From Gammaproteobacteria bacterium (lineage in GTDB: Bacteria > Pseudomonadota > Gammaproteobacteria > Steroidobacterales > Steroidobacteraceae), in the NCBI GenBank assembly GCA_028293725.1, contig JAQGOE010000141.1:1-52324 (forward strand): a stretch of 52,324 nt of DNA. The letters are read 5' to 3'. Of the stretch, positions 1 to 8,124 are shown piece after piece. Numbering within the stretch: the first letter of the stretch is position 1; every line of letters begins with the position of its first letter. A program made the translations under genes and the position numbers. The notes beneath the pieces were generated by a model. The model saw only the letters and a list, made by a program, of their open reading frames with translations, ran no database searches and was not told the DNA's origin.

Positions 1-108
1 AGCCGCGGGCGCGGTCGCCGTGTAGATGACCACCTGAGCCGCCTCTTCCCCCGCACGGGCCCTTTGGAGCAGTTCCTCGGGTATCTGGATTTCGACTAGC
101 TTGGCCAC
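1..108 (-). CDS. ECF-like RNA polymerase sigma factor, N-terminal fragment
   Basis: Only the first 36 codons are in the window; the gene runs off the left edge. The reverse strand opens with GTG at 108, directly preceded by GCT and an in-frame TAA, so GTG is the furthest upstream start possible. The peptide has the pattern of region 2.1 of ECF sigma factors: a leading Leu-Leu, then RARAGEEAA, then an IYxATAPAA-like segment (seen). ECF factors direct RNA polymerase to small regulons (known). The fragment is too short to place in a group, and another small helical protein is possible. It is divergent from the exported cyclophilin gene that starts at 310. Confidence 0.5.
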   Translation of the reverse strand, partial: MAKLVEIQIPEELLQRARAGEEAAQVVIYTATAPAA

Positions 109-247
109 AGCTTACTTAGATGCCCGATCTCGGCAAAAGGTCGCAGCGGGCCGGGGGGTCTCGCCTCAACGCAATGGCGCAGCCTGCGCGAGAGCCGAGC
201 CGACGGTCGCGACGTCGGGCGAGCCGCCACTCGATGGGCCATGGACA

Positions 248-283
248 AATTACCTAATCGTAATTAGCCTAATCTGAATTAGG
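248..283. promoter_or_regulatory. Array of alternating CTAAT/ATTAG half-sites upstream of the cyclophilin gene
   Basis: Two hyphenated palindromes stand side by side: CTAAT-N4-ATTAG at 254-267 and CCTAAT-N4-ATTAGG at 268-283. A further ATTA half lies at 249-252. Read as direct repeats, the unit AATTAxCTAATC recurs every 14-15 bp from 248. The array ends 26 bp before the ATG at 310, where a repressor would be expected to act. The cognate protein is unknown, and the divergent sigma-like gene also faces this region. Confidence 0.45.
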
Positions 284-309
284 CCGATGGATGCTGAGGT
301 TTGGCGCAA

Positions 310-1206
310 ATGAAACACGGCATCCGCCTGGCGGGGCTTCTGCTCGCATTGACATTCGGTGTGGCCACAACGGGGGTCGGTAAACCGGTGACGGTGGACC
401 AACTCCTCGTGAATGCTCCTCCGCAGGACTGGCGAGCGCCCGATCCGGACAACACGCTGTACCTCGAGATCCCGAGGGGACGCGTCGTCATCGAACTCGC
501 GCCGCGCATCGCGCCGGCACATGTCGCCAATATCAAGTTGCTGGTGCGGGCCGGCTATTTCAATGGACTGGCGATCGTGCGCGTGCAGGACAACTACGTC
601 GTGCAGTGGGACGATCGAGACCATCGGCGCCCTATTCCGGCCGGCGTGCGTCCGGTTGCACCCGAGTTTACTGCCGACCGGAGCGCGGGCCGGAACTTCC
701 AGACCTTGCCGGAACACGATGTCTATGCCGCGGAAGTTGGATTTCTCGACGGCTTTCCAGCCGGGCGAGATCCGCGCTCAGGCAATGTCTGGCTCGCGCA
801 TTGCTATGGCATGGTCGGTGTCGGCCGGGACGATCCGCCGGAGAGTGACGGTACCGAAATGTATGCCGTGATCGGCAACGCACCCCGACAACTCGATCGT
901 AACGTCACACTGGTCGGGAGGGTGCTCAAGGGCGTGGAACTTTTGTCGAGCCTGCCGCGCGGCAGTGGGGAGATGGGGTTCTACATCGGATCGGAGCCGC
1001 CCGTGCCGATCGCGTCCGTGCGCATCGCGGCGGACGTACCTGCTGCAGAGCGCACGCCGCTCGAGGTGTTGCGGACCGATAGCGCGACGTTCCGTACGGT
1101 GCTCGAGCAACGTCGCAACCGGCGGGAGTCCTGGTTCAAGTTCAATCCCGGGCACATTGAATTGTGCAACGTGCCCCTGCCCGTTCGGACCCCGCCCGGT
1201 CACTAG
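310..1206 (+). CDS. Exported cyclophilin-type peptidyl-prolyl cis-trans isomerase
   Basis: The 298-residue product begins with a basic n-region and a hydrophobic stretch (about residues 6-22) typical of a Sec signal, so it should act in the periplasm. Cyclophilin hallmarks follow: the strand [13 protein letters not shown], then [20 protein letters not shown]. This family catalyses proline cis-trans isomerisation in folding proteins (known). ATG at 310 is chosen over TTG at 301 because GAGGT at 295-299 is well spaced only for the ATG. The C-terminal part beyond the isomerase core (about 90 residues, ending in a run of prolines) is longer than in the minimal enzyme. Substrates are unknown; outer-membrane receptors such as the neighbouring TonB receptor would be plausible clients (inference). 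Confidence 0.82.
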   Translation: MKHGIRLAGLLLALTFGVATTGVGKPVTVDQLLVNAPPQDWRAPDPDNTLYLEIPRGRVVIELAPRIAPAHVANIKLLVRAGYFNGLAIVRVQDNYVVQWDDRDHRRPIPAGVRPVAPEFTADRSAGRNFQTLPEHDVYAAEVGFLDGFPAGRDPRSGNVWLAHCYGMVGVGRDDPPESDGTEMYAVIGNAPRQLDRNVTLVGRVLKGVELLSSLPRGSGEMGFYIGSEPPVPIASVRIAADVPAAERTPLEVLRTDSATFRTVLEQRRNRRESWFKFNPGHIELCNVPLPVRTPPGH

Positions 1207-1277
1207 TCGCTCTGTTAGCTTCAGAAAGTCGGACCGCGAGGGCGCTTACCCAGGCGGTCCGCCCTTCCGTGCGACGG

Positions 1278-3596
1278 TCAGAACCTGTAATTCAGATCAA
1301 TACCGACGGTGCGGGGCTGACTCACGGCCACGCGGTTGAAGGTCGGGAGATTCACGGCAACCTGTGTGACGTTGTTGAGCAGCGCGCGCTTGTTCGCGAG
1401 GTTATTCACGAACAGGACCGCCGACCAGTGATCCGCCTCGATCCCAGCGCGGGCATTCGTGAGGTCATACGAGGGTAGCGTGTTGGTCGTGAAGGTCTCG
1501 TCGTTGCGGCTCCCCGTGTAGGTGTTGTCAGCGCGTGCCGTCAACGAGAGCTGATCCGTCAGGCTGTGACGGTAGGCGATCGACGCGGACATGGTCCACT
1601 TGGGCACGTCCTGAATCGGAGTTCCAGGATTGAACCCGGCGTCGATAAGGGCCGAGCTAACCAGCGCCGCATGGGAGTACGAGGTGTTGGCCGACACCAC
1701 GAGATCGCGTACCACGATCGCTTTAACCTCGAGCTCGCCGCCGTAAACGTGCGCATTGCCGGCGTTAGCCGTGTAGATATAACCGCAGGGAGACAGGGCG
1801 TTCGTCTGTTGGACCCCGATCCAGCTCTCAAAGTAAGCCGCGGCATTGACGGTGACCCGGTTGTCAGCCAAGCGGAGCTTTTCGCCCAGCTCGTAGCTCC
1901 ACACATGGTCCGAATTGAACGAGATCGGCCCGTCCACGAATTGCGTGGTGCCGTACTCGTGCTGCAGTTCGCTTTCGCATGACAGGGGTCCCGAGGTCGG
2001 CACGGGCCCGGTACCGCCACCGGGACGAAAACCCTTCGACGCCGTGGCATACACCAGCAGGTCCTTGGTGAAATCATACGAGAGTGAAGCCTTGGGTGTG
2101 ACGCCCTGGGCCTTTTGGTTCACCGAATTCACCACGGGCGTCGCGAGCGAGCCCGACTGGTTCACCGACACCGGGGAATCATAGTGGTAGCGCCGCAAAC
2201 CCAAGGTCACGGCGAAGGGCTCGGTAATGTTGTAGGTTACCTCGCCGAATTCCGATTGCTGCAGGATCTTGTTCGGGCTGAAGTAATAAAATAGATCATT
2301 CGAGCCGAACAGCGGCGCGCCGCCCGCGGAAGGGAAATCGATGTCCCAGAATGATTCGAAGTCTTCGTAAAAATAACCTATCAACCATTTGAGGCGCGAG
2401 TTGCCGACCGAGGCGAGCCGCAGTTCCTCGGTGGTCTGGTGCGACATGTTGTTCTCGAAGGAGTACGCGGCGCCGAGTCCACCGGCCGCAGTCTCGAACG
2501 CCGGTATCTGCAGGCCCGTCTCCCAGGACTCCGCGGTGTCCTGTGTGAGCGGCTCGTGTCGTGTCCAGTAGGACGTCGTCGAGCTGATCTCAAATGAATC
2601 CGTACGGTACTTGGCAGTGAGGGCGCCGAGCTTGAATTCGTCTTTGTAGTTCTCCGCGACATCGAAGGGCTGGTAGTGGGCATCGGTGCCCGGGTCACTA
2701 TCGATATACGGCAAGCCGCCCGCCGTCATCTTCTGGTAGAAGAACGACGGTGCGATGGTTAGCCCGTCGAAGGGCTTCACCAAGGCACTGATGCGCACTG
2801 TCGTGCGCGAGACGTCGTTGACGTCGTGGTAGTCCGTTGCAATAGGCGCGGCCAGAACATTGCCGCGTGTCGTAAAGCCGTTGGTCGGGACTGGAAACGT
2901 CCCCGGCGCGGTCACAATGCGATCGATCCAACCGCTATCGTGCGAATACGAGCCGACGATGCGCACGGCCGCCAAACCTCCGCCGATCGGGAGATTGACC
3001 ATCGCATTTTCACCGTGATCGAAACCCCCATGATCGGTATCTGCGAAAACCAACTCCGCCGATGCGGCGAACGCGTCCGGGTTGGGAGCATTCGGCACAA
3101 CCTTGATGGTTCCACCCATGGAGCCCGACCCGTACAACGTGCCCTGCGGCCCGCGCAACACCTCCACGCGGTTGAGATCGTAGAGCGCCGGAGAGATGAC
3201 GATCTTTCCTTCGTTGGTCGCGGCGGGTGCCGTCAGCGGTGTGTCATCGTAGTAAAAGCCTACGGTGGGCGAGTTGCCGCCGGTCGAGGCGACTCCGCGC
3301 ATCTCGAATTCCGACATACCCGGTCCGCTGGTCCGGAGCGAGACGCCCGGAACCGACTGCAACAGAGAACTCAAGTCCGTCAGGCCGCGATCCTGAATGT
3401 CCGCCCCGGAGACGGCTGTCAGGCTGATCGGCGTGGTCTGCACCGTCGACTCGCGCTTCTCCGCCGTGACAACGACTTCTTCGAGTTGCGATGAGTCGGA
3501 GTGGGCTTGTTGCTGTGCCAGCGCCGACGGGGCCCATCCGAGGAGAGCTGACGTCGAACAACACAGCGCCACCCAGGTGATTTTATTTTGTTGCAT
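1278..3596 (-). CDS. TonB-dependent outer-membrane receptor
   Basis: This 772-residue receptor has a signal peptide cleaved near Ala27, a TonB-box-like EEVVVTA at about 42-48, and a plug domain holding the RVEVLRGPQGTLYG signature near residue 150. A long beta-barrel follows and ends in the aromatic Phe needed for barrel assembly. Such receptors import scarce ligands across the outer membrane using TonB energy (known). There is no N-terminal STN domain, so sigma-factor signalling is not expected. The ATG lies inside the 3' end of the upstream amidohydrolase gene (14-bp overlap), so the two are almost certainly co-transcribed and translationally coupled. The ligand is unknown; the partner gene suggests a compound with an amide or similar hydrolysable bond. 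Confidence 0.93.
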   Translation of the reverse strand: MQQNKITWVALCCSTSALLGWAPSALAQQQAHSDSSQLEEVVVTAEKRESTVQTTPISLTAVSGADIQDRGLTDLSSLLQSVPGVSLRTSGPGMSEFEMRGVASTGGNSPTVGFYYDDTPLTAPAATNEGKIVISPALYDLNRVEVLRGPQGTLYGSGSMGGTIKVVPNAPNPDAFAASAELVFADTDHGGFDHGENAMVNLPIGGGLAAVRIVGSYSHDSGWIDRIVTAPGTFPVPTNGFTTRGNVLAAPIATDYHDVNDVSRTTVRISALVKPFDGLTIAPSFFYQKMTAGGLPYIDSDPGTDAHYQPFDVAENYKDEFKLGALTAKYRTDSFEISSTTSYWTRHEPLTQDTAESWETGLQIPAFETAAGGLGAAYSFENNMSHQTTEELRLASVGNSRLKWLIGYFYEDFESFWDIDFPSAGGAPLFGSNDLFYYFSPNKILQQSEFGEVTYNITEPFAVTLGLRRYHYDSPVSVNQSGSLATPVVNSVNQKAQGVTPKASLSYDFTKDLLVYATASKGFRPGGGTGPVPTSGPLSCESELQHEYGTTQFVDGPISFNSDHVWSYELGEKLRLADNRVTVNAAAYFESWIGVQQTNALSPCGYIYTANAGNAHVYGGELEVKAIVVRDLVVSANTSYSHAALVSSALIDAGFNPGTPIQDVPKWTMSASIAYRHSLTDQLSLTARADNTYTGSRNDETFTTNTLPSYDLTNARAGIEADHWSAVLFVNNLANKRALLNNVTQVAVNLPTFNRVAVSQPRTVGIDLNYRF

Positions 3597-5400
3597 GGTG
3601 TTTCACGTTAGGACTTATCGTTATTGGTGTGGCCGCCGCCTGGTAGACGACGGTGCCACGGAATAATGTTAGCTCGCACTTGAGATTCTCGAGGGCGGCC
3701 GTTGGTGCGGTCAGAGGGTCCTGGTCCCAGACCGCGATGTCGGCACTTTTGCCGGGCTCGAGCGAGCCGGCGTCCGCTTCCAGGAACAGCTGGTGCGCAG
3801 CCCAGACGGTATAGGATTTAAGGGCGTCTCCCGCGCTGATCGCCTCTGCGGTACCGAAAGGTTGCGCCCCGTAGGAGCCGTGCAGGGTCTGGCGGGCGAC
3901 CGAGGCCCATAGACCTAAGCGGGCAGGCAACGGGGTCACCGGGTAATCCGAGCCGCCTGCAAAGAGAATCCCCTTCCGCAGGTAGGACTGGTACGGATCG
4001 AGGCGGAGCGCGCGCTGCGGACCCAGGTTGCCCGCGTAGTTGTCACCAATCCAATACATGAACTCGCCCTGGGTCTCCGGATAGCCCGCATCATAGCGGT
4101 GCTGCAGGTCGGCCATCACCGTGATCGCATGATCCGTGGGGGTGTTGGCGTGGATTATAGAGTGCCGCAAACCCTGCTTGGGATTGGCTGCCAGCACTTC
4201 GGCATAAGTATCCACGACCCAGTCCACGGCGCGATCGCCGATGGCGTGCGTTCCTATATGAAGTCCCGCGTCGTGAAAGAGTCTCACGATCTGCTTGTAC
4301 ACGGCCGGGTCCATCAGCGGATACCCTTTGTTACCGGTGTCTACTTCGGTGCTGTTCTTGTGCCAATCATCGTACATCCAGGCTGTGCGGGCGCCGCCGC
4401 TGCCGTCCATGTACACCTTCACCCCGCAAAGGACCAGGTTAGGTGCGATAGCAATCGGGGGACGCGGCAGCTTCGCTGCCCGGGTCACGAGCGCTCGCGC
4501 GCCCTCCAGTGTCTGGTCGAAATGCCAGAGCGCGCACACGTGGGCTTGCAGCCTGCCCTCTCGGGCCAGAGACTCGTATGCATCCCACTGGAGCTGGGTG
4601 AGGTCGGGGTCCTTCACGCCCGTCATGCCCTCCTGATGCATGAGTTGCACATTGTCGAGAATGGCCTTCCGCCATTGCTCTAGCGACGGCTCCGGGATGA
4701 GTCGTTGGACGAGGTCCTGCGCCGATTCTTTGAGGACCCCGGCCGGCGCACCGGCCGAATCGCGTTGGATCGTTCCCGCCGTCGGATCGGGAGTCGTGCG
4801 GTCGATCCCTGCAAGCCGCAACGCCATGCTGTTGGCGGCTCCGTAGTGACCCGTCGTATGTTCCAGCCATACTGGGTTGCGGGGAGCGATGTCATCGAGA
4901 TCAGGGGCCGCGATGTAGCGCTTCTCGGCCAATTTGGCTTCATCCCATCCCGCACCCAGCAGCCACTCGCCAGGGTGCAACTGGGCAGCGCGTGCGGCAA
5001 CCAGGCGGCGAATCTCCGCGATGCTGGCGACCGTGCTGAGATCGAGCGATCTCAGATGATTCATGCCGCCTTCGGCCAGGTGGATGTGCGCATCGATCAG
5101 GCCGGGAGTCGCTGTGCGTCCGTGAAGATCAATGACGCGGGTTGCGCTGTCGGCCAGCGGGAGAATCTGCGCATTCGTTCCCAGGGCTATCAGGCGTCCA
5201 TCGCGGATAGCTAGCGCCTCGACCACGGAGCCGTGGGAATCCTCTGTGAGAATGTGCCCACCTGTGAGGATCACATCGGCACTGTGCCGATTGGATGAGG
5301 GTGCGCTGGCGGTATCAGGCGTCCCGGCAGATGCGGCCGACGCGACGCAGATCGATAGGATGGCACCTGTAACGGCGCTCGTTTTCTTCCAACAAACCAT
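3583..5400 (-). CDS. Exported amidohydrolase of the YtcJ type (Amidohydrolase_3)
   Basis: A 605-residue metal-dependent hydrolase. A signal peptide covers about residues 1-25. The amidohydrolase superfamily metal motif HIH at 105-107 sits within the strand TPGLIDAHIHL. Further metal-site candidates are the GVKVYMDGSGG segment, the His in GTHAIGDRA, the His in SIIHANTP and the Asp in GGSDYPV. YtcJ-type proteins hydrolyse amide or imide bonds, but substrates are rarely known. The end overlaps the TonB receptor start by 14 bp, which suggests the enzyme acts on the receptor's ligand in the periplasm (inference). No strong Shine-Dalgarno precedes the ATG at 5400; GGACGAG is the best candidate. Confidence 0.88.
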   Translation of the reverse strand: MVCWKKTSAVTGAILSICVASAASAGTPDTASAPSSNRHSADVILTGGHILTEDSHGSVVEALAIRDGRLIALGTNAQILPLADSATRVIDLHGRTATPGLIDAHIHLAEGGMNHLRSLDLSTVASIAEIRRLVAARAAQLHPGEWLLGAGWDEAKLAEKRYIAAPDLDDIAPRNPVWLEHTTGHYGAANSMALRLAGIDRTTPDPTAGTIQRDSAGAPAGVLKESAQDLVQRLIPEPSLEQWRKAILDNVQLMHQEGMTGVKDPDLTQLQWDAYESLAREGRLQAHVCALWHFDQTLEGARALVTRAAKLPRPPIAIAPNLVLCGVKVYMDGSGGARTAWMYDDWHKNSTEVDTGNKGYPLMDPAVYKQIVRLFHDAGLHIGTHAIGDRAVDWVVDTYAEVLAANPKQGLRHSIIHANTPTDHAITVMADLQHRYDAGYPETQGEFMYWIGDNYAGNLGPQRALRLDPYQSYLRKGILFAGGSDYPVTPLPARLGLWASVARQTLHGSYGAQPFGTAEAISAGDALKSYTVWAAHQLFLEADAGSLEPGKSADIAVWDQDPLTAPTAALENLKCELTLFRGTVVYQAAATPITISPNVKHHATK

Positions 5401-5505
5401 TGCGTGCTCGTCCGCGGTTGGGCAGATGAGTGTAGCATCAGCGAGCGCTCGCCCTATTGTTCTGTTTTGGTGCAGGTGTGCGCCGAGTGCACCAGTACGC
5501 GCGCG

Positions 5506-6438
5506 TTAGTCCTTACGCATCCTATCGAGCAGCCGCTGCGTGAGCGTTCGCCGCTGGGGCGAGAACAGATCGGCACAGGCGCGCATGTAAGGGCTCAACT
5601 GCCGCTTCGCGTAAGTGAGATAACCTACCTCACGCAACTCGCTCAATGTCTGGTGGTAATGCTCGAGGATTGCTGCCGAAAAGAGCTTCCCGGTATGTGC
5701 CGCACCGACGCGTGCCGATGCTGACAGCCAACGTGCCCTGCCCGGAAGGGCACGTACGGCAGAAATCGCCAGCGCCGAAGAGGTCTCGAAAACCGATCGC
5801 CCCTGTCGCGCCGACTCTTGTTTGAGCTCTTCCCACTGGTTTCCGATCGCCTCGGGCGACGGAAGCCCGATCGGTTTCAGACCGCGCGCCTCGCTGCGAA
5901 TCGCCGCCCACTCCTGCCGCAGTCCCGCGACGTCCAGTGGCGGAGTGTTGAATGCCTCCGCGAGGCGAGACGTGGTGCGCTCCAGTCCGTCGAGAAGTTG
6001 ATCTACGCTGTAGAACTGGGTCTGCTGTTCCAACAGGCCCTGCGCCTTGAGCGCGTCGGCGATCTCCGGGATCAGGCGACGACCCAAGCCGCTGAGATCG
6101 GCCATTGCCGCGAGTACCCACACGGGCGAGACGCGAAACGCGACGATGCCGAGCAACTCTATGGCATTACCGGCCCCGCGCCTGACGAGAAAATCGTCTG
6201 GCTGCGGCTCTGCGGCCGGATAGATACCTTTTGCACCGCCGACCTGTTCGATTACATAGCGCAGTGTTACGTTCACGAGACTCTTGTAGAGTTGGGTGTT
6301 TCGCACGCCCCGTGGCAGCACCACCTCACCGACTTCGCGCAGCAGGCCAGCGCTGAGTCCGAGTGCGGAACGGATTACACGCTCAGGAAGCGACAGTAGG
6401 TACGCGCGTGAAAGTTTCCGCTCGGTGTTCGGTTGCAT
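5506..6438 (-). CDS. Conserved-looking protein of unknown function (310 aa)
   Basis: I do not recognise this protein. It begins with a basic segment and has no cleavable signal. A moderately hydrophobic segment lies near residues 110-135 (IELLGIVAFRVSPVWVLAAMADLSGLG). The remainder is helical and rich in charged residues, with Arg/Lys clusters at the C terminus. A cytosolic or peripheral membrane location is likely. It starts 12 bp after the stop of the exported protein at 6451-7524, so the two probably form an operon, and the amidohydrolase/receptor pair lies downstream on the same strand after about 105 bp. Codon use looks like that of its neighbours. Confidence 0.75.
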   Translation of the reverse strand: MQPNTERKLSRAYLLSLPERVIRSALGLSAGLLREVGEVVLPRGVRNTQLYKSLVNVTLRYVIEQVGGAKGIYPAAEPQPDDFLVRRGAGNAIELLGIVAFRVSPVWVLAAMADLSGLGRRLIPEIADALKAQGLLEQQTQFYSVDQLLDGLERTTSRLAEAFNTPPLDVAGLRQEWAAIRSEARGLKPIGLPSPEAIGNQWEELKQESARQGRSVFETSSALAISAVRALPGRARWLSASARVGAAHTGKLFSAAILEHYHQTLSELREVGYLTYAKRQLSPYMRACADLFSPQRRTLTQRLLDRMRKD

Positions 6439-6450
6439 GACAGGCCGCCG

Positions 6451-7524
6451 CTAGTGCTCGTATTCGTCGAAGCCGTCCTTCACCGCCTGCGGGCTGTCCA
6501 TGTGGAAGCCAGTGCTGAAATAGGGTCGCGTGCCGTAGGTGACGTTGGTGAACACTGCCTCCACCTGACTCACGCCCTCTTTGTCGATTGAAAAGGTCTC
6601 GTGCGCCTGGAGCGTCGAAGGGGCAGTCTCGGTCACGGTGACCGTCTTACCGTTCGTGAGCTTGTAGCTGCGGATCGAAGCGTCATTCTCGTGATCGAAA
6701 TAGACACTGGTCATCACGACCTGGTGCTCCACGTCGACAGCCATGACCCGGCGGCTGCGGATGCGATTGTCGTTACGGTGATAACCCATCGCCATATCCT
6801 CGGCACAGCTCATGTTCATGCCGCCGCGCTCCTGCCCCGGCGGGACGGGAACGTTCGAGGTCGGGCGACCATCCTCCAGCCGCTGACAGTGAGATGAGAA
6901 CAGCGGCGGTTTATCGCCTGCGTTGTTCTCGATACCGGTGAAGTAGGTGTTGACGATCTTCATGAGGTCTTCGCGTGAGCGCCGCTGGGGCGCCGGCACA
7001 ACTTGTGAAAATTCGGGGCGCGGTTTTTCGCCCAGGTAATCGGGCCGCGTGGCATCGCTCTCCGGCGGATCCCGGGGCCAACGCTCCGGGGCTACGATCA
7101 ACTCGATTTCGGTGAGTTGGCGGTTGTAAACCCTGAGCCGGGTGCTGACAATCACCGGGGTGCCATTTTCGTACAGGCGGGAGTAGAAACCGATCGTGCC
7201 CCAGTCGGGATCGGCGATGTACAGGCGATAGGGACGCGCGCCGCTGGCATTCTTCCAGAAGCCGTCGGGAATCGGCAGGGGCACGCTGTTTTCGGAGTAA
7301 CGCACGCCTTTGGCGAGCGGCACCTGATTCGGGTCGTGGGCAAGTAGCGCTGTTATGAATTGGTCAGCCAGGGTCTGCAGGCAGGCGCGGTCGCAATCGG
7401 CGCTGCCGACATTGGGCGGGAGCGGAGTGGCCGCCGGCGCCGCGGCGGACGTTCCTGGCAGTGCTATGGTTAGGAGCAGTGCATACAAAGACGTGGCGAG
7501 CTGACGAATCGGGCTGATATTCAT
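6451..7524 (-). CDS. Secreted protein, DUF8021-like/NTF2-fold
   Basis: The 357-residue product has a clear signal peptide (about residues 1-27). A segment CDRACLQTLADQFITALLAHD follows, with two conserved cysteines, and then a ligand-pocket-like stretch (SENSVPLPIPDGFWKNASG). From memory this resembles secreted DUF8021 proteins, which have a SnoaL/NTF2-like fold; no reaction is assigned to that family. The second half (about 190-357) repeats the overall style, with charged loops and a His-rich strand, and may be a second NTF2-like unit. It is the probable first gene of a short operon with the unknown gene 12 bp downstream, and is divergent from another small NTF2-like gene at 7633. Confidence 0.72.
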   Translation of the reverse strand: MNISPIRQLATSLYALLLTIALPGTSAAAPAATPLPPNVGSADCDRACLQTLADQFITALLAHDPNQVPLAKGVRYSENSVPLPIPDGFWKNASGARPYRLYIADPDWGTIGFYSRLYENGTPVIVSTRLRVYNRQLTEIELIVAPERWPRDPPESDATRPDYLGEKPRPEFSQVVPAPQRRSREDLMKIVNTYFTGIENNAGDKPPLFSSHCQRLEDGRPTSNVPVPPGQERGGMNMSCAEDMAMGYHRNDNRIRSRRVMAVDVEHQVVMTSVYFDHENDASIRSYKLTNGKTVTVTETAPSTLQAHETFSIDKEGVSQVEAVFTNVTYGTRPYFSTGFHMDSPQAVKDGFDEYEH

Positions 7525-7632
7525 TGCGGTATGTTGTCCCCTGGCCGTTTCGATTGGATCGCCGTGGCCGCAAGCCTAGCACCCTGGTAGCATGTGCGCG
7601 GATATAAAGAGTAACAGCTGGGGAGATATGCC

Positions 7633-8124
7633 ATGCAACTTCGCCTGTGTCTTGCCGCTGCGGCAGTTATATTGTTGAGCGTTACTGTGGGTCAGGCACA
7701 GGAGACGGTGGTCGCGGCTGGCGACACCGACGGGTTGTTCCACAGCCCCGACCCGGTCCTGAATACCAACAAGCAGGCGGCTTATCACATCGTCAAGGAC
7801 CTGATCGAGGCCAACCACTGGGAGCTCGCCGATCGCTACCTGACGCGGGAGTATATTCAGCACAACCCATTGGCAGCCTCAGGCCGCGATGGTGTGGTGA
7901 AGTTCTTCACCGAAGTACTCAAGGTAAAAGCCACCCCGATACCGGCACGGATGAAGACCAAGGTGGTGTCGGTCACTGCCGAGGGAGATCGGGTTGTCGT
8001 GGCTTACGTGAGGGAATTGAAGGACCCGAAAGATCCTGCGAAGACCTACACCACTACGTGGTTCGACATGTGGCGTTTCAAGGATGGCAAAGCCGACGAG
8101 CACTGGGATCCTGCTACCCGCTGA
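7633..8124 (+). CDS. Exported SnoaL-like (NTF2-fold) protein
   Basis: A 163-residue protein with a Sec signal (about residues 1-22). Its core fits the SnoaL-like family: the helix KQAAYHIVKDLIEANHWELADRYL, the strand YIQHNP, and a C-terminal WFDMWRFKDGKADEHWD. Family members bind small hydrophobic or polyketide-like molecules, and some catalyse aldol-type chemistry; no substrate can be given here. GGGGAGA at 7619-7625 is a good ribosome-binding site. The 3' end overlaps the convergent giant kinase gene by 11 bp, leaving no room for a separate terminator between them. Confidence 0.82.
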   Translation: MQLRLCLAAAAVILLSVTVGQAQETVVAAGDTDGLFHSPDPVLNTNKQAAYHIVKDLIEANHWELADRYLTREYIQHNPLAASGRDGVVKFFTEVLKVKATPIPARMKTKVVSVTAEGDRVVVAYVRELKDPKDPAKTYTTTWFDMWRFKDGKADEHWDPATR

